DNA of 64,000 bases from Petropleomorpha daqingensis (GTDB taxonomy: Bacteria; Actinomycetota; Actinomycetes; Mycobacteriales; Geodermatophilaceae). The stretch is from NCBI RefSeq assembly GCF_013408985.1, contig NZ_JACBZT010000001.1, forward strand, positions 2,790,001-2,854,000. Reading direction: 5' to 3'. The notes under the pieces were generated by a model that worked only from the letters and a program-made list of their open reading frames with translations, had not been told where the DNA came from and did not search any database. The position numbers were made by a program, and so were the translations under genes. This document shows, piece after piece, positions 18,125 to 29,227 of the stretch; position 1 is the stretch's first letter; the number at the start of each line of letters is the position of its first letter.

Positions 18125-20671
18125 CTAGGCGAGGCTCAGCCGCTGCGGGCGCGCCGCGGCGGCGCGGGCGGCGAGCCAGGGCAGGAACTCCTCGGCGGGC
18201 ATCGGACGGCCCAGGTGGTATCCCTGGATGAGGTCGCAGCCCATGCCGGAGAGCACGGTCTGCGTGTCGCCGTCCTCGACGCCCTCGGCGACGACCTCCA
18301 GCCCGAGGTGCCGGCCGAGGTCGACGATGGCCCGGACGATGCCGACGTCGTCGCCCTGCTCGCGCAAGCCGATCACGAAGCTCCGGTCGATCTTGACCTC
18401 CTGGACCGGCAGCCGCTTGAGGTAGGACAGCGACGAGTACCCGGTGCCGAAGTCGTCCACCGACAGCCGGACGCCGAGGTCGCGCAGCTCGTGCAGGACG
18501 GCGACGGCGCGGGCCGGGTCGGACATGACCGAGCTCTCGGTGACCTCCAGGGTCAACCGCGCGGGCGGGACGCCGTGGCGGTGCAGGGCGCGGGCAACCG
18601 AGTCGACGAGGTCGTCGTCCAGGAGGCTGCGGGCGGACAGGTTCACGGCGATGCCGAGGTCCTGCCCGGCAGCGCGCCACCGGGCGCTGGCCGCGAGGGC
18701 GCCGTCGAGGACCTGGCCGGTCAGCTCGCCGATCAGGCCGTTGCGCTCGGCGATCGGGATGAACTCCTCGGGGGAGACCGGACCCAGCTCGGGATGGCTC
18801 CAGCGGACCAGGGCCTCGGCGCTCAGGACGGCACCGGTGCCCGGCTCCGCCTGCGGCTGGACGTGGACCGCGAGGGTGCGTTCACGCAGCGCGACCCGCA
18901 GGTCCGCCGCGAGCGTCAGCCGCCGCGGACCCTCGTGGCCGAGCCCGGCCTCGTAGACCCGGATCTGGCGCGAGGAGGCCTTCGCCTCGTGCATCGCCCG
19001 CTCCGCGCGTTTGAGGAGCACGGCGGCGTCGGTCGTGTGCCGAGGCGCGAGCGCGATCCCGACCGCCGCGCCGACGGCGACCTCCTGACCGTCGAGAAGG
19101 ACCGGTCGCTCGACGACGCGGAGCAGCCGGCGGGCGATGGCGAGCACGTCCTCCTCGTCCGCGGTCGCCGGCACCAGGACGGCGAACTCGTCACCGTTCA
19201 GGCGCCCGACAACACCCTCCTCGCCGAGTTCCGCGGCCAGCCGATCGCTGATCTCCACCAGCAGCCGGTCGCCCTGCTGGTGCCCGAGCGCGTCGTTGAC
19301 CTCCTGGAAGTCGTCCAGATCTGCGATCAGGACCGCGGCCCCGGGTGCGTTGCCGTCGGCCACCTGCTCCAGCGCGCCGCCGAGCGCCGCCTGGAAGGCA
19401 CGGCGGTTCGGCAACCCTGTGAGCGCGTCGTGCGCGGCGTCGTGGCGCAGCTGCCCGATGAGCTCACCGTTGCGCAGGGCCAGGGCGGCATGGTTCGCCA
19501 CCGTCTCGAGCAGCACGGCGTCCTCGGGGCCGAAGGTCCTGACGTCGCCGAGCCGGTCGGCGACGACCAGGACACCGGTGATCCCGGCCGCGCCGGCAAG
19601 CGGTACGGCGAGGGCGTCGCGCATCCCGTACTGATCGAGCCAGCCCCGGGCGCGGGGATCGCGGGTCGCGCGCGGCATGACCAGCGGCCCCCCGCCCACG
19701 ACGGACTCGAGGACCCAGGCGTCCGCGTCGGTGGCCCGGTCCTCGGAGCGGGACGTCTCCGCCCCCGGACCGAGCCGGACGCGGGCGACGATGCCGCCGT
19801 CGGCGGCCACGAACGCAGCGGAAGCGCGCTCGGCGTGCAGCACCTCGCGGGCCTCGCCGAGGACGGTGGCCATCACCTGGCCGATCTCGGTCTCCTGGCC
19901 CAGCGACTGGCTGAACCGGTAGAGGCGATCGAGGTGGAGATGGCGGTCGGACACGGTGGCGTAGGCGCGGAAGGCGAGCAGGAGCAGGCCGCTGACGCCG
20001 GCGAGCAGCCAGGCAGTGGTCGCCGAGGCCGCCAGGCTCACGACACCGACCAGGGCGACCGTGACGGCCAGGAGCGGGACGGGCTGGACCATGATCTCGC
20101 GCACCAGGGTGCGCGGTGGCCGGGTCCCGTCGTGCAGCGCGATGATCAGCCCGACCATGAGGACGTCCAGGGTGCTGCCGGCGAAGGCCGCGGCGTAGGC
20201 GGCGAGCCAGCTCGCCGGCCCCGGTCCGGGCGCTGCCGGGGCGAGGGCGCTGAACACGGCCACCGCCAGGGCCGTCTCTGTCGCCGCGAGCGCGAGGTTG
20301 AACAACACCTTGAGCGGCGGCTGCCGGCGCACGGCGACGAGTGCGGCGGTGGTGCCGAGCAGGCGAGCCACCAGCAGGGTGAGCGGCGCGGTGAGGAACA
20401 GGCCGAGCACCAGGGGGATCTCGCTGAGGGAGATGCTGCGCGTCTCGCGGCGGATCTGCACGTGCAGCACGCACGCCTCGGTGGCCGCGAACGCCAGTGC
20501 CAGCAGCCACCAGGGCGGCGCGGGGTGGAGGAGGTACGCGGCGTTCCGGGCGTAGGGCACACCGACGAGGACGGCGACGGCGAGCAGCGCCGCGCTGATC
20601 CCGATCACGGAGCCGGCGATCGCCGCGGGTCCGCGCCGGCCGCCTGGTGTTCCCGCCCTGTCCCTTGCCAC
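18125..20671 (-). CDS. Membrane GAF-GGDEF-EAL cyclic-di-GMP protein
   Basis: An 848-residue signalling protein. About eight hydrophobic helices fill residues 20-240, a GAF domain lies at about 255-405, then GGDEF and EAL domains. The GGDEF signature reads NGDEF (about 491-495), a change at the first Gly, so cyclase activity is uncertain. The EAL domain keeps EALVRW (about 619), the NLSARSL metal site and DDFGTGYSS, and looks active as a phosphodiesterase. Probably controls c-di-GMP in response to a membrane or GAF ligand. It is transcribed divergently from a second GGDEF-EAL gene across a 143-base gap. Confidence 0.88.
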   Translation of the reverse strand: MARDRAGTPGGRRGPAAIAGSVIGISAALLAVAVLVGVPYARNAAYLLHPAPPWWLLALAFAATEACVLHVQIRRETRSISLSEIPLVLGLFLTAPLTLLVARLLGTTAALVAVRRQPPLKVLFNLALAATETALAVAVFSALAPAAPGPGPASWLAAYAAAFAGSTLDVLMVGLIIALHDGTRPPRTLVREIMVQPVPLLAVTVALVGVVSLAASATTAWLLAGVSGLLLLAFRAYATVSDRHLHLDRLYRFSQSLGQETEIGQVMATVLGEAREVLHAERASAAFVAADGGIVARVRLGPGAETSRSEDRATDADAWVLESVVGGGPLVMPRATRDPRARGWLDQYGMRDALAVPLAGAAGITGVLVVADRLGDVRTFGPEDAVLLETVANHAALALRNGELIGQLRHDAAHDALTGLPNRRAFQAALGGALEQVADGNAPGAAVLIADLDDFQEVNDALGHQQGDRLLVEISDRLAAELGEEGVVGRLNGDEFAVLVPATADEEDVLAIARRLLRVVERPVLLDGQEVAVGAAVGIALAPRHTTDAAVLLKRAERAMHEAKASSRQIRVYEAGLGHEGPRRLTLAADLRVALRERTLAVHVQPQAEPGTGAVLSAEALVRWSHPELGPVSPEEFIPIAERNGLIGELTGQVLDGALAASARWRAAGQDLGIAVNLSARSLLDDDLVDSVARALHRHGVPPARLTLEVTESSVMSDPARAVAVLHELRDLGVRLSVDDFGTGYSSLSYLKRLPVQEVKIDRSFVIGLREQGDDVGIVRAIVDLGRHLGLEVVAEGVEDGDTQTVLSGMGCDLIQGYHLGRPMPAEEFLPWLAARAAAARPQRLSLA

Positions 20672-20814
20672 GCCCGCTCCCTCCTCTCTGGTCGTCCATC
20701 CACCATCGGCAGGTCAAGATCACGAATTGAGCGCTCTCCCCCCGGAGAGGGAGATCCGCGCGTCTCGGCGAGTAGAGAGCTGAAGGTCGCGGGGGAACCG
20801 TCCGATGGGAGGTC

Positions 20815-23106
20815 ATGGTCTCGGTGCGGTACGGCGTCGCTGCACGGGAGCGGGATCGGGCGACGGCCCGGTCCCTGCGTCCCGTGCGCCTCGTCGCGGC
20901 CGCGGTCGGCGCCCTGTACCTGGTCGCCCTCGGGGCGACGGTCTTCGGGGTCTCCGGCGTGCTCGCGGTGGCGGCCGGCGGTGGGCAGTCGGTGTTCCTG
21001 GCCGGTCTCACCGTCGTCCTCGTCCTGCGCGCGCGGGCGAGCGCGACCGACCGCACGTCCTGGCTGCTGCTCGCCGCCGGCGTGGCGGCCTACTTCGCCG
21101 GGTCCCTCGTCTGGCACCTCGTCTACCACGACCCCGCCGCGCTGCCGCGCCCCTCGTGGTGCGACCCCGGGTTCTTGGCCTTCTACCCGCTCACCTGGCT
21201 GGCCCTGGTGCGCCTGCTCAAGGCGCGGGTGCGGCGGCTGAGCGCCGGGATGCTGCTCGACGGACTGGTCACCGGGCTCACCGCGGCGGCGTTCGCGGCC
21301 GCGCTGGCGCTCGGCGCCTCGCTGCAGCTGACCGGGGGCAGCATCTCGGTCGTCCTGGCCACCGCGGCCTACCCCATCGCCGACGTGCTGCTCATGGTGC
21401 TGGTCTGCGGTGGCCTGGTCATCCTCGGCCGCGGCGCGGGCGGCTGCTGGTGGTGGCTCGCCGGCGGCCTGGCGGTGTTCGCGGTGGCAGACACGGTCAT
21501 GGCCTACGGCGTCGTGCACGGCGGGTACGTGGTCGGCTCGCTCGACGTCGCGTACGGGCTGGCCCTGGTGTGCCTCGGCGTCGCCGCGTGCATCGCGCCC
21601 CGGACCGAGCCGGCACTGCGGCCCGAGGGCATGACGGTGCTCGTCGTCCCTGCTGCCTGCGCCTTCGCCGCGCTCGGCCTGCTCTTCCACGGCTACCAGC
21701 AGGGCGGCGACCCGGTCGCCGGCGGGCTGGCGCTCGGCGCCGTCCTGGCCGCGCTGGCACGGACCGCGCTGACCTTCCGCGACGTGCGGGCCCTGGCCGA
21801 CAGCCGCCGGCAGGCGCGCACCGACGAGCTGACCGGGCTGGGCAACCGGCGGACCGTGTACGAGGCCCTGCGTGCGGCCGACGAGAAACTCGCGGCCGGG
21901 ACGGCGGTCGCCGTCCTGATCATCGACCTCGACCGGTTCAAGGAGATCAACGACTCGCTCGGCCACGCGGCCGGCGACGCGGTGCTCCGCCAGGTCGGCC
22001 CCCGGCTGGCCGGTCAGCTGCGCAGCAGCGACCTGCTCGCCCGCCTCGGTGGCGACGAGTTCGTCGTCGTGGCCGAGGACCTGGACGCCGAGGACGCGCT
22101 CGCGCTGGCCGCCCGGCTGCGCCGCGAGCTGCAGCGGCCGTTCCGCTTCGGCGGGATGGGGCTGACCGTCGACGCCAGCATCGGCATCGCCATCGGCCCC
22201 GGGCACGCCGGCAGCGCCGAGGAGCTGCTGCAGCTGGCCGACCTGGCGATGTATTCCTCGAAGGGCGGCCGCACCGGGCCCGCCGTCTACGACGAGGCCC
22301 GCGACGGGTCGGGCCGGCACCGGCTCGAGGACGTCGCCCAGCTGCGCCGCGCGATCGAGGGCGACGAGCTGGTGCTGCACTACCAGCCGAAGCTGACCCT
22401 CTCCACCGGCGAGGTCGAGGGCGTCGAGGCGCTGGTGCGCTGGCAGCACCCGGTCAAGGGGCTGGTCTTCCCCGACCAGTTCATCGAGCTGGCCGAGTCG
22501 GCGGGGCTGATGGCGCCGCTCACCACGCGGGTCATCGAGATGGCGCTGGCCCAGTGCCGCGCCTGGGCCGACCAGGACCGGTGGCTCACCGTCGCGGTCA
22601 ACGTCAGCCCGTCGAACCTGGTCGACGAGGACTTCCCGTTCGAGGTCGCGCGGCTGCTCGCCGCCCACGACCTGCCGGCCGGCGTCCTCGTGCTCGAGGT
22701 GACCGAGAGCCTGCTCATGGCCGACCGCGAGCGCGCCGAGCACGTGCTGGGCCGGCTGCGCGACTTCGGCGTGGGCGTCGCCATCGACGACTACGGCACC
22801 GGCTACTCCAGCCTCGCCTACCTGGCCACGCTGCCGGTGACCGAGCTCAAGCTCGACCGCGCCTTCATCAGCGAGATGACCGGCAGCCCGCGGGCCGAGT
22901 CGATCGTGACCTCGACGCTGCAGCTGGCCCACGCGCTGGGCCTGGCGTTCGTCGCCGAGGGCGTGGAGGACGCCGGGACGCTCGACGCGCTGACCTTCCT
23001 CGGCTGCGACGTCGTCCAGGGGTACCACGTGAGCCGGCCCCTGCCGCCCGAGCAGCTGTGCACCTGGCTGGCCGAGCGCGAAGCAGCGTCCACCGTCTCC
23101 GGCTAG
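20815..23106 (+). CDS. Membrane GGDEF-EAL cyclic-di-GMP protein
   Basis: A 763-residue protein with about eight to nine hydrophobic helices in the first 310 residues, then a GGDEF domain with intact GGDEF (412-416) and an EAL domain with EAL at 538-540, the NVSPSNL metal site and DDYGTGYSS. Both catalytic sites look complete, so it could make and break c-di-GMP. The ATG at 20815 has GGAGG only 2 bases away; GTG at 20824 is an alternative with 11-base spacing. It converges with the thioesterase gene, overlapping by 4 bases. Confidence 0.88.
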   Translation: MVSVRYGVAARERDRATARSLRPVRLVAAAVGALYLVALGATVFGVSGVLAVAAGGGQSVFLAGLTVVLVLRARASATDRTSWLLLAAGVAAYFAGSLVWHLVYHDPAALPRPSWCDPGFLAFYPLTWLALVRLLKARVRRLSAGMLLDGLVTGLTAAAFAAALALGASLQLTGGSISVVLATAAYPIADVLLMVLVCGGLVILGRGAGGCWWWLAGGLAVFAVADTVMAYGVVHGGYVVGSLDVAYGLALVCLGVAACIAPRTEPALRPEGMTVLVVPAACAFAALGLLFHGYQQGGDPVAGGLALGAVLAALARTALTFRDVRALADSRRQARTDELTGLGNRRTVYEALRAADEKLAAGTAVAVLIIDLDRFKEINDSLGHAAGDAVLRQVGPRLAGQLRSSDLLARLGGDEFVVVAEDLDAEDALALAARLRRELQRPFRFGGMGLTVDASIGIAIGPGHAGSAEELLQLADLAMYSSKGGRTGPAVYDEARDGSGRHRLEDVAQLRRAIEGDELVLHYQPKLTLSTGEVEGVEALVRWQHPVKGLVFPDQFIELAESAGLMAPLTTRVIEMALAQCRAWADQDRWLTVAVNVSPSNLVDEDFPFEVARLLAAHDLPAGVLVLEVTESLLMADRERAEHVLGRLRDFGVGVAIDDYGTGYSSLAYLATLPVTELKLDRAFISEMTGSPRAESIVTSTLQLAHALGLAFVAEGVEDAGTLDALTFLGCDVVQGYHVSRPLPPEQLCTWLAEREAASTVSG

Positions 23107-23630
23107 GCCTCCGGGATCGGGAAGACCAGCAGGGACGACGAGGCCGTCGCGACCACGCGGCCGGCCGAGTCGCGGACCTCGCCCTCGGCGAACGCCACCC
23201 GGCGGCCGGGCTTGACCACGGTGCCGACCGCGGTGAGCGGACCGCTGCCGGCGTGCACGGCCCGCAGGTAGTTCACCTTGAGCTCGATCGACGTGTAGGC
23301 CACACCCTGCGGCAGCGTGGTGTGCACCGCGCAGCCGGCGACCGTGTCGAGCAGCGTACAGACCAGCCCGCCGTGGACGACGCCGATCGGGTTGTAGACC
23401 GACTCGTCGAGCACACAGCTGAACTCCACCCGGCCCTCGGCGAGGTCGACGATGTCGAACTGCATCAGATGGGCGATCGGCGGAGCGGGCAGCTCGCCGT
23501 CCCGGATCGCCTGCATCGTCTCCAGGCCGGAGCGCTCGAGCGCACCCAGCGCGGTGATCGCGGGGTCGTGCCAGGTCACCGTGCGGGACCGGGGGAGACC
23601 CCAGTCGTCGGCGGCGAGTTCAGCGGTCAC
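23103..23630 (-). CDS. PaaI-type hotdog-fold thioesterase
   Basis: A 175-residue acyl-CoA thioesterase-like protein. The hotdog core shows NPIGVVHGGLVCTLLDT, where the His-Gly-Gly and the acidic residue after the central helix form the usual active site, followed by VNYLRAV and the final beta strands. Length is somewhat long for PaaI because of an N-terminal extension of about 50 residues. The GTG start overlaps the end of the HxlR gene by 11 bases, so the regulator and thioesterase form one operon. Substrate unknown. Confidence 0.85.
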   Translation of the reverse strand: MTAELAADDWGLPRSRTVTWHDPAITALGALERSGLETMQAIRDGELPAPPIAHLMQFDIVDLAEGRVEFSCVLDESVYNPIGVVHGGLVCTLLDTVAGCAVHTTLPQGVAYTSIELKVNYLRAVHAGSGPLTAVGTVVKPGRRVAFAEGEVRDSAGRVVATASSSLLVFPIPEA

Positions 23631-24132
23631 GGACGGCGTCCTCCTCGGGGGGCAGGCCGGTCAGGCGGCGTCCGGCCGGGGTGAGCACCCGCTCGGCGCG
23701 GGAGGCCGAGACCGGCTCGCCGCAGGTGCGGCAGACCCACTCGGCGTCGATCACGTGGTCGGCGTGCCCGGGCGGCGCGTGGTGCAGCTCGACCGGTGGC
23801 TCGTCGGCCAGCCAGCGGTTGCCCCACTGCAGCAGGCCCTGCAGCACCGGCAGCAGGTCGCGGCCGGCCGCGGTGAGGTGGTAGCCGGAGCGCGGGGGAG
23901 CGGTGCTGTACGGCCGCCGCTCCAGCACGCCGGCGTCGACCAGCGCGGTCAGGCGGGCCGACAGCCGGTCGCGGGGCGCGCCCGTGCCGCGCGCGATCTC
24001 GCTGAACCGGTGGTTGCCCAGCGACACCTCGCGCAGGACGAGCAGCGACCAGCGCTCACCGATCAGCTCCAGCGAGGCCGCGATCGGGCACGGCCGGCCG
24101 GGCAGCGTCTCGAACGGGAAGGGACGGGTCAC
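23620..24132 (-). CDS. HxlR-family transcriptional regulator
   Basis: A 170-residue winged-helix regulator. It has the HxlR core: an N-terminal Cys in GRPCPIAASLELIGERW, then LVLREVSLGNHRFSEIARG as the recognition region and a wing. A C-terminal extension carries CRTCGEP, possibly half of a metal or redox site, and such Cys residues commonly sense thiols or electrophiles in this family. GTG start at 24132. It leads the operon with the thioesterase and has a palindrome 8 bases upstream that could be its own operator. Confidence 0.88.
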   Translation of the reverse strand: MTRPFPFETLPGRPCPIAASLELIGERWSLLVLREVSLGNHRFSEIARGTGAPRDRLSARLTALVDAGVLERRPYSTAPPRSGYHLTAAGRDLLPVLQGLLQWGNRWLADEPPVELHHAPPGHADHVIDAEWVCRTCGEPVSASRAERVLTPAGRRLTGLPPEEDAVRDR

Positions 24133-24140
24133 ACCGAGTA

Positions 24141-24157
24141 GGTTTGCACATCAAACC
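24141..24157. promoter_or_regulatory. Palindromic operator candidate for HxlR regulator
   Basis: GGTTTG, five bases, CAAACC: a perfect 6-5-6 inverted repeat, AT-rich against its surroundings, ending 8 bases before the HxlR start codon. Its position fits autoregulation. No second copy was noticed elsewhere in the window. Confidence 0.5.
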
Positions 24158-24175
24158 GACCCGGCGCCACCCGCT

Positions 24176-24247
24176 GCCGAGTGCGCAGTTGCGGTCGCCG
24201 ACACGCGCGGACACGCCGGCGCGGGCGACCGCAACTGCTCACTCGGC
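24176..24247 (-). terminator. Long hairpin terminator after sdhCAB
   Basis: Inverted arms of 24 bases (24176-24199 and 24224-24247) with one mismatch and a 24-base GC-rich loop, starting 14 bases after the sdhB stop. It separates the sdh operon from the HxlR operon. Confidence 0.75.
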
Positions 24248-24261
24248 CGAGGAGCGGGCGA

Positions 24262-25017
24262 TCAGCTCTTGGGACGGGCGCCGGCGCGCAGGGCGCCGAG
24301 CAGGTCGTGGTTGAGCCGGGAGATGGTCTCCATTGAGATGCCCTTGGGGCACGACGCTGAGCACTCGCCGATGTTGGTGCACCCGCCGAAGCCCTCGCGG
24401 TCCTGCTGGGCGACCATGTTGATCACCCGCTCGTCGCGCTCCGGCTGGCCCTGCGGCATGAGCCCGAGGTGGGTGACCTTGGCGGCGGTGAACAGCATCG
24501 ACGAGCCGTTCGGGCAGGCCGCGACGCAGGCGCCGCAGCCGATGCACGTGGCGGCGTCGAACGCGGCGTCGGCGTCCTTCTTCGGCACCGGCACCGAGTG
24601 CGCCTCGGGCGCGGTGCCGGTCGGGGCGCTGATGTAGCCGCCGGCCTGGATGATCCGGTCGAAGGAGCGCCGGTCGACGGCGAGGTCCTTGATCAGCGGG
24701 AACGCCCGCGAGCGCCAGGGCTCGATGACGATCGTGTCGCCGTCCTGGAACGAGCGCATGTGCAGCTGGCAGGTGGTGGTCTGCAGACCGCCGTGCGCCT
24801 TGCCGTTGATCATGACGCCGCACATGCCGCAGATGCCCTCGCGGCAGTCGTGGTCGAAGGCCACCGGGTCGTCACCGTCGAGGATCAGCTTCTCGTTGAG
24901 CACGTCGAGCATCTCGAGGAACGACATGTCCGTGGAGATGTCGCTGACCTGGTAGGTGACCAGCTTGCCCTTGACCGACGGGCCCTTCTGCCGCCAGATC
25001 TTCAGGGTCAGGTTCAT
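24262..25017 (-). CDS. sdhB: Succinate dehydrogenase iron-sulfur subunit
   Basis: A 251-residue subunit carrying the three iron-sulfur clusters that pass electrons from flavin to quinone. The [2Fe-2S] ligands are Cys58, Cys63, Cys66 and Cys83; the C-terminal ferredoxin-like part has [12 protein letters not shown] (158-168) and [12 protein letters not shown] (213-223) for the [4Fe-4S] and [3Fe-4S] clusters. Last gene of the sdhC-sdhA-sdhB operon, 15 bases after sdhA. Similar subunits serve fumarate reductases; direction is not readable from sequence. Confidence 0.95.
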   Translation of the reverse strand: MNLTLKIWRQKGPSVKGKLVTYQVSDISTDMSFLEMLDVLNEKLILDGDDPVAFDHDCREGICGMCGVMINGKAHGGLQTTTCQLHMRSFQDGDTIVIEPWRSRAFPLIKDLAVDRRSFDRIIQAGGYISAPTGTAPEAHSVPVPKKDADAAFDAATCIGCGACVAACPNGSSMLFTAAKVTHLGLMPQGQPERDERVINMVAQQDREGFGGCTNIGECSASCPKGISMETISRLNHDLLGALRAGARPKS

Positions 25018-25032
25018 GTGGGGGAGCTCCGC

Positions 25033-26979
<1,947 letters not shown>

Positions 26980-26995
26980 GGAGACAGCGACTTCC

Positions 26996-27700
26996 TTAGT
27001 CGACGAGCCCGAAGACGACGGCGAAGGGCACGACGAGGTACCCGGCGATGAGCAGCACGGAGAACGCGATCGCGACGGCGTTGACCGACTTCTCCCGGCG
27101 CTTGTTGCTCTGCCCCAGGGTCTGCGTCGCGCTCCAGATCCCGTGCCGGAGGTGGAAGCCGAGGGTGATCAGCGCGATCACGTAGACGATCGTCGGGATC
27201 GGGTTGGAGAAGCTCGCGACCAGCCGGTCGTACGGCGTGGAGCCGGTGCCGTCGGGATTCGCGACGCCCCAGGTCAGGTCCAGCAGGTGGTAGACGACGA
27301 ACAGGATGATGATCACGCCGCCCCAGCGCATGGTCCGCGAGGCGTAGGTCTGGGTGAGCGACTTCTTGACCGCGTACCCCTCGGGGCGCGCTCGCTTGGC
27401 CTGCCGCCACAGCGAGATCGCCGCCCACATGTGCGCCACGACGGCGACGACGAGGACGGCCTCGAGGATGGTGAGGAACCAGCGGTAGCCGAGCGCCGGC
27501 TCGCCGAAGGTCCGCAGCCAGTGCGAGTAGTCGTTGAACGCCGCGCGGCCCTGGAATACGTGCAGGTTGCCGACCATGTGCGCGATCAGGAACAGCACCA
27601 GGAGGATGCCGCTGACCGCCATGATCGCTTTCTTCGCGACCGAGTTGGTCTTCGCCACCCTCGGGGTCCGCCGTTGGCCCGAGGAAGTCACCGTCACCAC
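26996..27700 (-). CDS. sdhC: Succinate dehydrogenase cytochrome b558 subunit
   Basis: A 234-residue membrane anchor with five hydrophobic helices, the single-subunit type-B anchor that binds two hemes in related enzymes; several membrane His residues (for example in [11 protein letters not shown] and VVAHMWAA) fit heme ligation. No separate sdhD is present. First gene of the operon. Several in-frame GTGs (27700, 27697, 27691) make the exact start uncertain; 27700 is the longest. An iron-box-like palindrome lies 65 bases upstream. Confidence 0.92.
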   Translation of the reverse strand: MVTVTSSGQRRTPRVAKTNSVAKKAIMAVSGILLVLFLIAHMVGNLHVFQGRAAFNDYSHWLRTFGEPALGYRWFLTILEAVLVVAVVAHMWAAISLWRQAKRARPEGYAVKKSLTQTYASRTMRWGGVIIILFVVYHLLDLTWGVANPDGTGSTPYDRLVASFSNPIPTIVYVIALITLGFHLRHGIWSATQTLGQSNKRREKSVNAVAIAFSVLLIAGYLVVPFAVVFGLVD

Positions 27701-27764
27701 GAGAGTTCACGCTAAGCCGCCGGAAAGGTTGCGGCCATGTCAACACGAGGTGATCAACGGCACG

Positions 27765-27783
27765 TAAGGGGAGCCTTACCTGG
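27765..27783. promoter_or_regulatory. Iron-box-like (IdeR/DtxR/DmdR) operator
   Basis: The 19 bases match the consensus TWAGGTWAGSCTWACCTWA at 15 positions, with the inner inverted repeat GTAAGG-GGAG-CCTTAC. It lies between sdhC and the divergent molybdopterin oxidoreductase gene, 11 bases upstream of a TAGGGT -10-like hexamer (27795-27800) for the plus-strand gene, so it would cover the -35 region. Iron-dependent repression of either side is inferred. Confidence 0.45.
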
Positions 27784-27842
27784 ACCTGGATCGATAGGGT
27801 GCGACCGGGTCGGAGACCGCCGACCGGGGGAGGACGCTCGCC

Positions 27843-28454
27843 ATGACCACACCCACCCGCGGGTTCTTCGGCCGCCGCCGCGAGCGCGACCCGCGGCTGC
27901 CCCCGGGGCAGTACGACGTCGGCGCCGACTGGCCGGTGCTGACCGCCGAGCCCACGCCCCGCATCGCCCCGGAGACGTGGAGCATCTCCGTCGACGGCAA
28001 GGTGGCCAACCCCTCGACGTGGACCTGGGACGAGGCCCACGCGCTTCCCGGCTCGGAGTACCGCGGGGCCATCCACTGCGTGACGACCTGGTCGAAGTTC
28101 GACACGTGGTTCGCCGGCGTCAGCGTCGACACGCTGCTCGAGGCGGCGCAGCCGACCGACGACGCGCACTTCGTGATGGCGACGTCCAAGACCGGCTACA
28201 CGACCAACCTCCCGCTGGAGGACGTCACCGGCGGCAAGGCGTGGGTGGTCTGGGACTTCGACGGCAAGCCGCTGCCGACCGAGCACGGCGGGCCGGTGCG
28301 GCTGCTCGTGCCGCACCTGTACTTCTGGAAGAGCGCCAAGTGGGTCACCCGCCTGACGCTGATGACCCGTGACCAGCCCGGCTTCTGGGAGCAGAACGGC
28401 TACCACGACCGCGGCGACCCCTGGCGCGAGCAGCGGTACCAGGGCGATGACTGA
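27843..28454 (+). CDS. Sulfite-oxidase-like molybdopterin oxidoreductase
   Basis: A 203-residue protein with the core of the sulfite oxidase/MsrP molybdenum domain. Cys79 in AIHCVTTWSKFD is the expected molybdenum ligand. It is shorter than eukaryotic sulfite oxidase and lacks both the dimerisation domain and a Tat signal, so it should act in the cytoplasm, unlike periplasmic MsrP. ATG at 27843 with GGGGGAGGA upstream. It overlaps the FAD reductase gene by 8 bases, the likely electron partner. Substrate unknown. Confidence 0.87.
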   Translation: MTTPTRGFFGRRRERDPRLPPGQYDVGADWPVLTAEPTPRIAPETWSISVDGKVANPSTWTWDEAHALPGSEYRGAIHCVTTWSKFDTWFAGVSVDTLLEAAQPTDDAHFVMATSKTGYTTNLPLEDVTGGKAWVVWDFDGKPLPTEHGGPVRLLVPHLYFWKSAKWVTRLTLMTRDQPGFWEQNGYHDRGDPWREQRYQGDD

Positions 28455-29190
28455 ACCGGAGCTCCTCGGGTCGGGGCTCGGCCCGGGGCCCAAGCGCGCG
28501 CCGGCCGGCGGCTGGCGGACCGCGACCGTCGCCGGCGTCGAGCACCCGACGCCGGGGGCGGTGCAGCTGCGGCTGGACATCCCCGACCGGATCGACCACC
28601 TGCCCGGTCAGCACTACGTCGTCCGGCTGACCGCCGAGGACGGCTACCGCGCCCAGCGGTCCTACTCGGTGGCCTCGGCCCCCGAGGACCGGCTGGTGGA
28701 GCTGTTCGTCGAGCGCCTCGAGGACGGCGAGGTCTCCCCGTTCCTCGCCGACGTCGTCCAGCCCGGCGACCAGTTGGAGGTGCGCGGGCCGATCGGCGGC
28801 TGGTTCGTCTGGGACGGCGAGTCCCCGGCGCTGCTGGTCGGCGGCGGCAGCGGGGTCGTGCCGTTCCTGGCGATGCTCCGGCACGCGCGCACGCTCGGCC
28901 GGACCGACCTGCTGCGCATCGCCGTCTCCAGCCGGACCCTGGTCGAGCTGCCCTACGCGATGGAGCTCATGGACGCCGGAGCCCTGATCGTGCTCACCCG
29001 CGAGCCCTACGGCGACCGGGCCGCCGCGCGGCTGATGGGCGACGAGCTCAGGTCGCTGTGGGAGCCGGGGCGCACCGCCTACGTGTGCGGCTCGGCGCGC
29101 TTCGCCGAGGCCGCCAGCCAGCTGCTCGTCGACGTCGGCGTCCCCGATCACGGCATCCGGGTCGAGCGGTTCGGGCCCTCCGCCTCCTGA
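28447..29190 (+). CDS. FAD/NAD(P)-binding ferredoxin-reductase-type oxidoreductase
   Basis: A 247-residue flavoprotein of the ferredoxin-NADP reductase fold. RSYSVASAPE (about 75-84) binds FAD, LLVGGGSGVVPFLAML (about 135-150) is the NAD(P) loop, and YVCGSARFAEA is the final nucleotide motif. It has no ferredoxin domain, so it must pass electrons to a partner. Overlap with the molybdenum oxidoreductase gene suggests that partner. The pair is common in actinobacteria. Confidence 0.87.
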   Translation: MTEPELLGSGLGPGPKRAPAGGWRTATVAGVEHPTPGAVQLRLDIPDRIDHLPGQHYVVRLTAEDGYRAQRSYSVASAPEDRLVELFVERLEDGEVSPFLADVVQPGDQLEVRGPIGGWFVWDGESPALLVGGGSGVVPFLAMLRHARTLGRTDLLRIAVSSRTLVELPYAMELMDAGALIVLTREPYGDRAAARLMGDELRSLWEPGRTAYVCGSARFAEAASQLLVDVGVPDHGIRVERFGPSAS

Positions 29191-29227
29191 CCGCTGAGTT
29201 CCGGCCGCGGTCGCGGTCGGAACCGGC

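Noticed and set aside
24133-24261. Possible tRNA or small RNA between HxlR and sdhB
   Set aside because: The structure is a single long hairpin without tRNA features; better read as a terminator.
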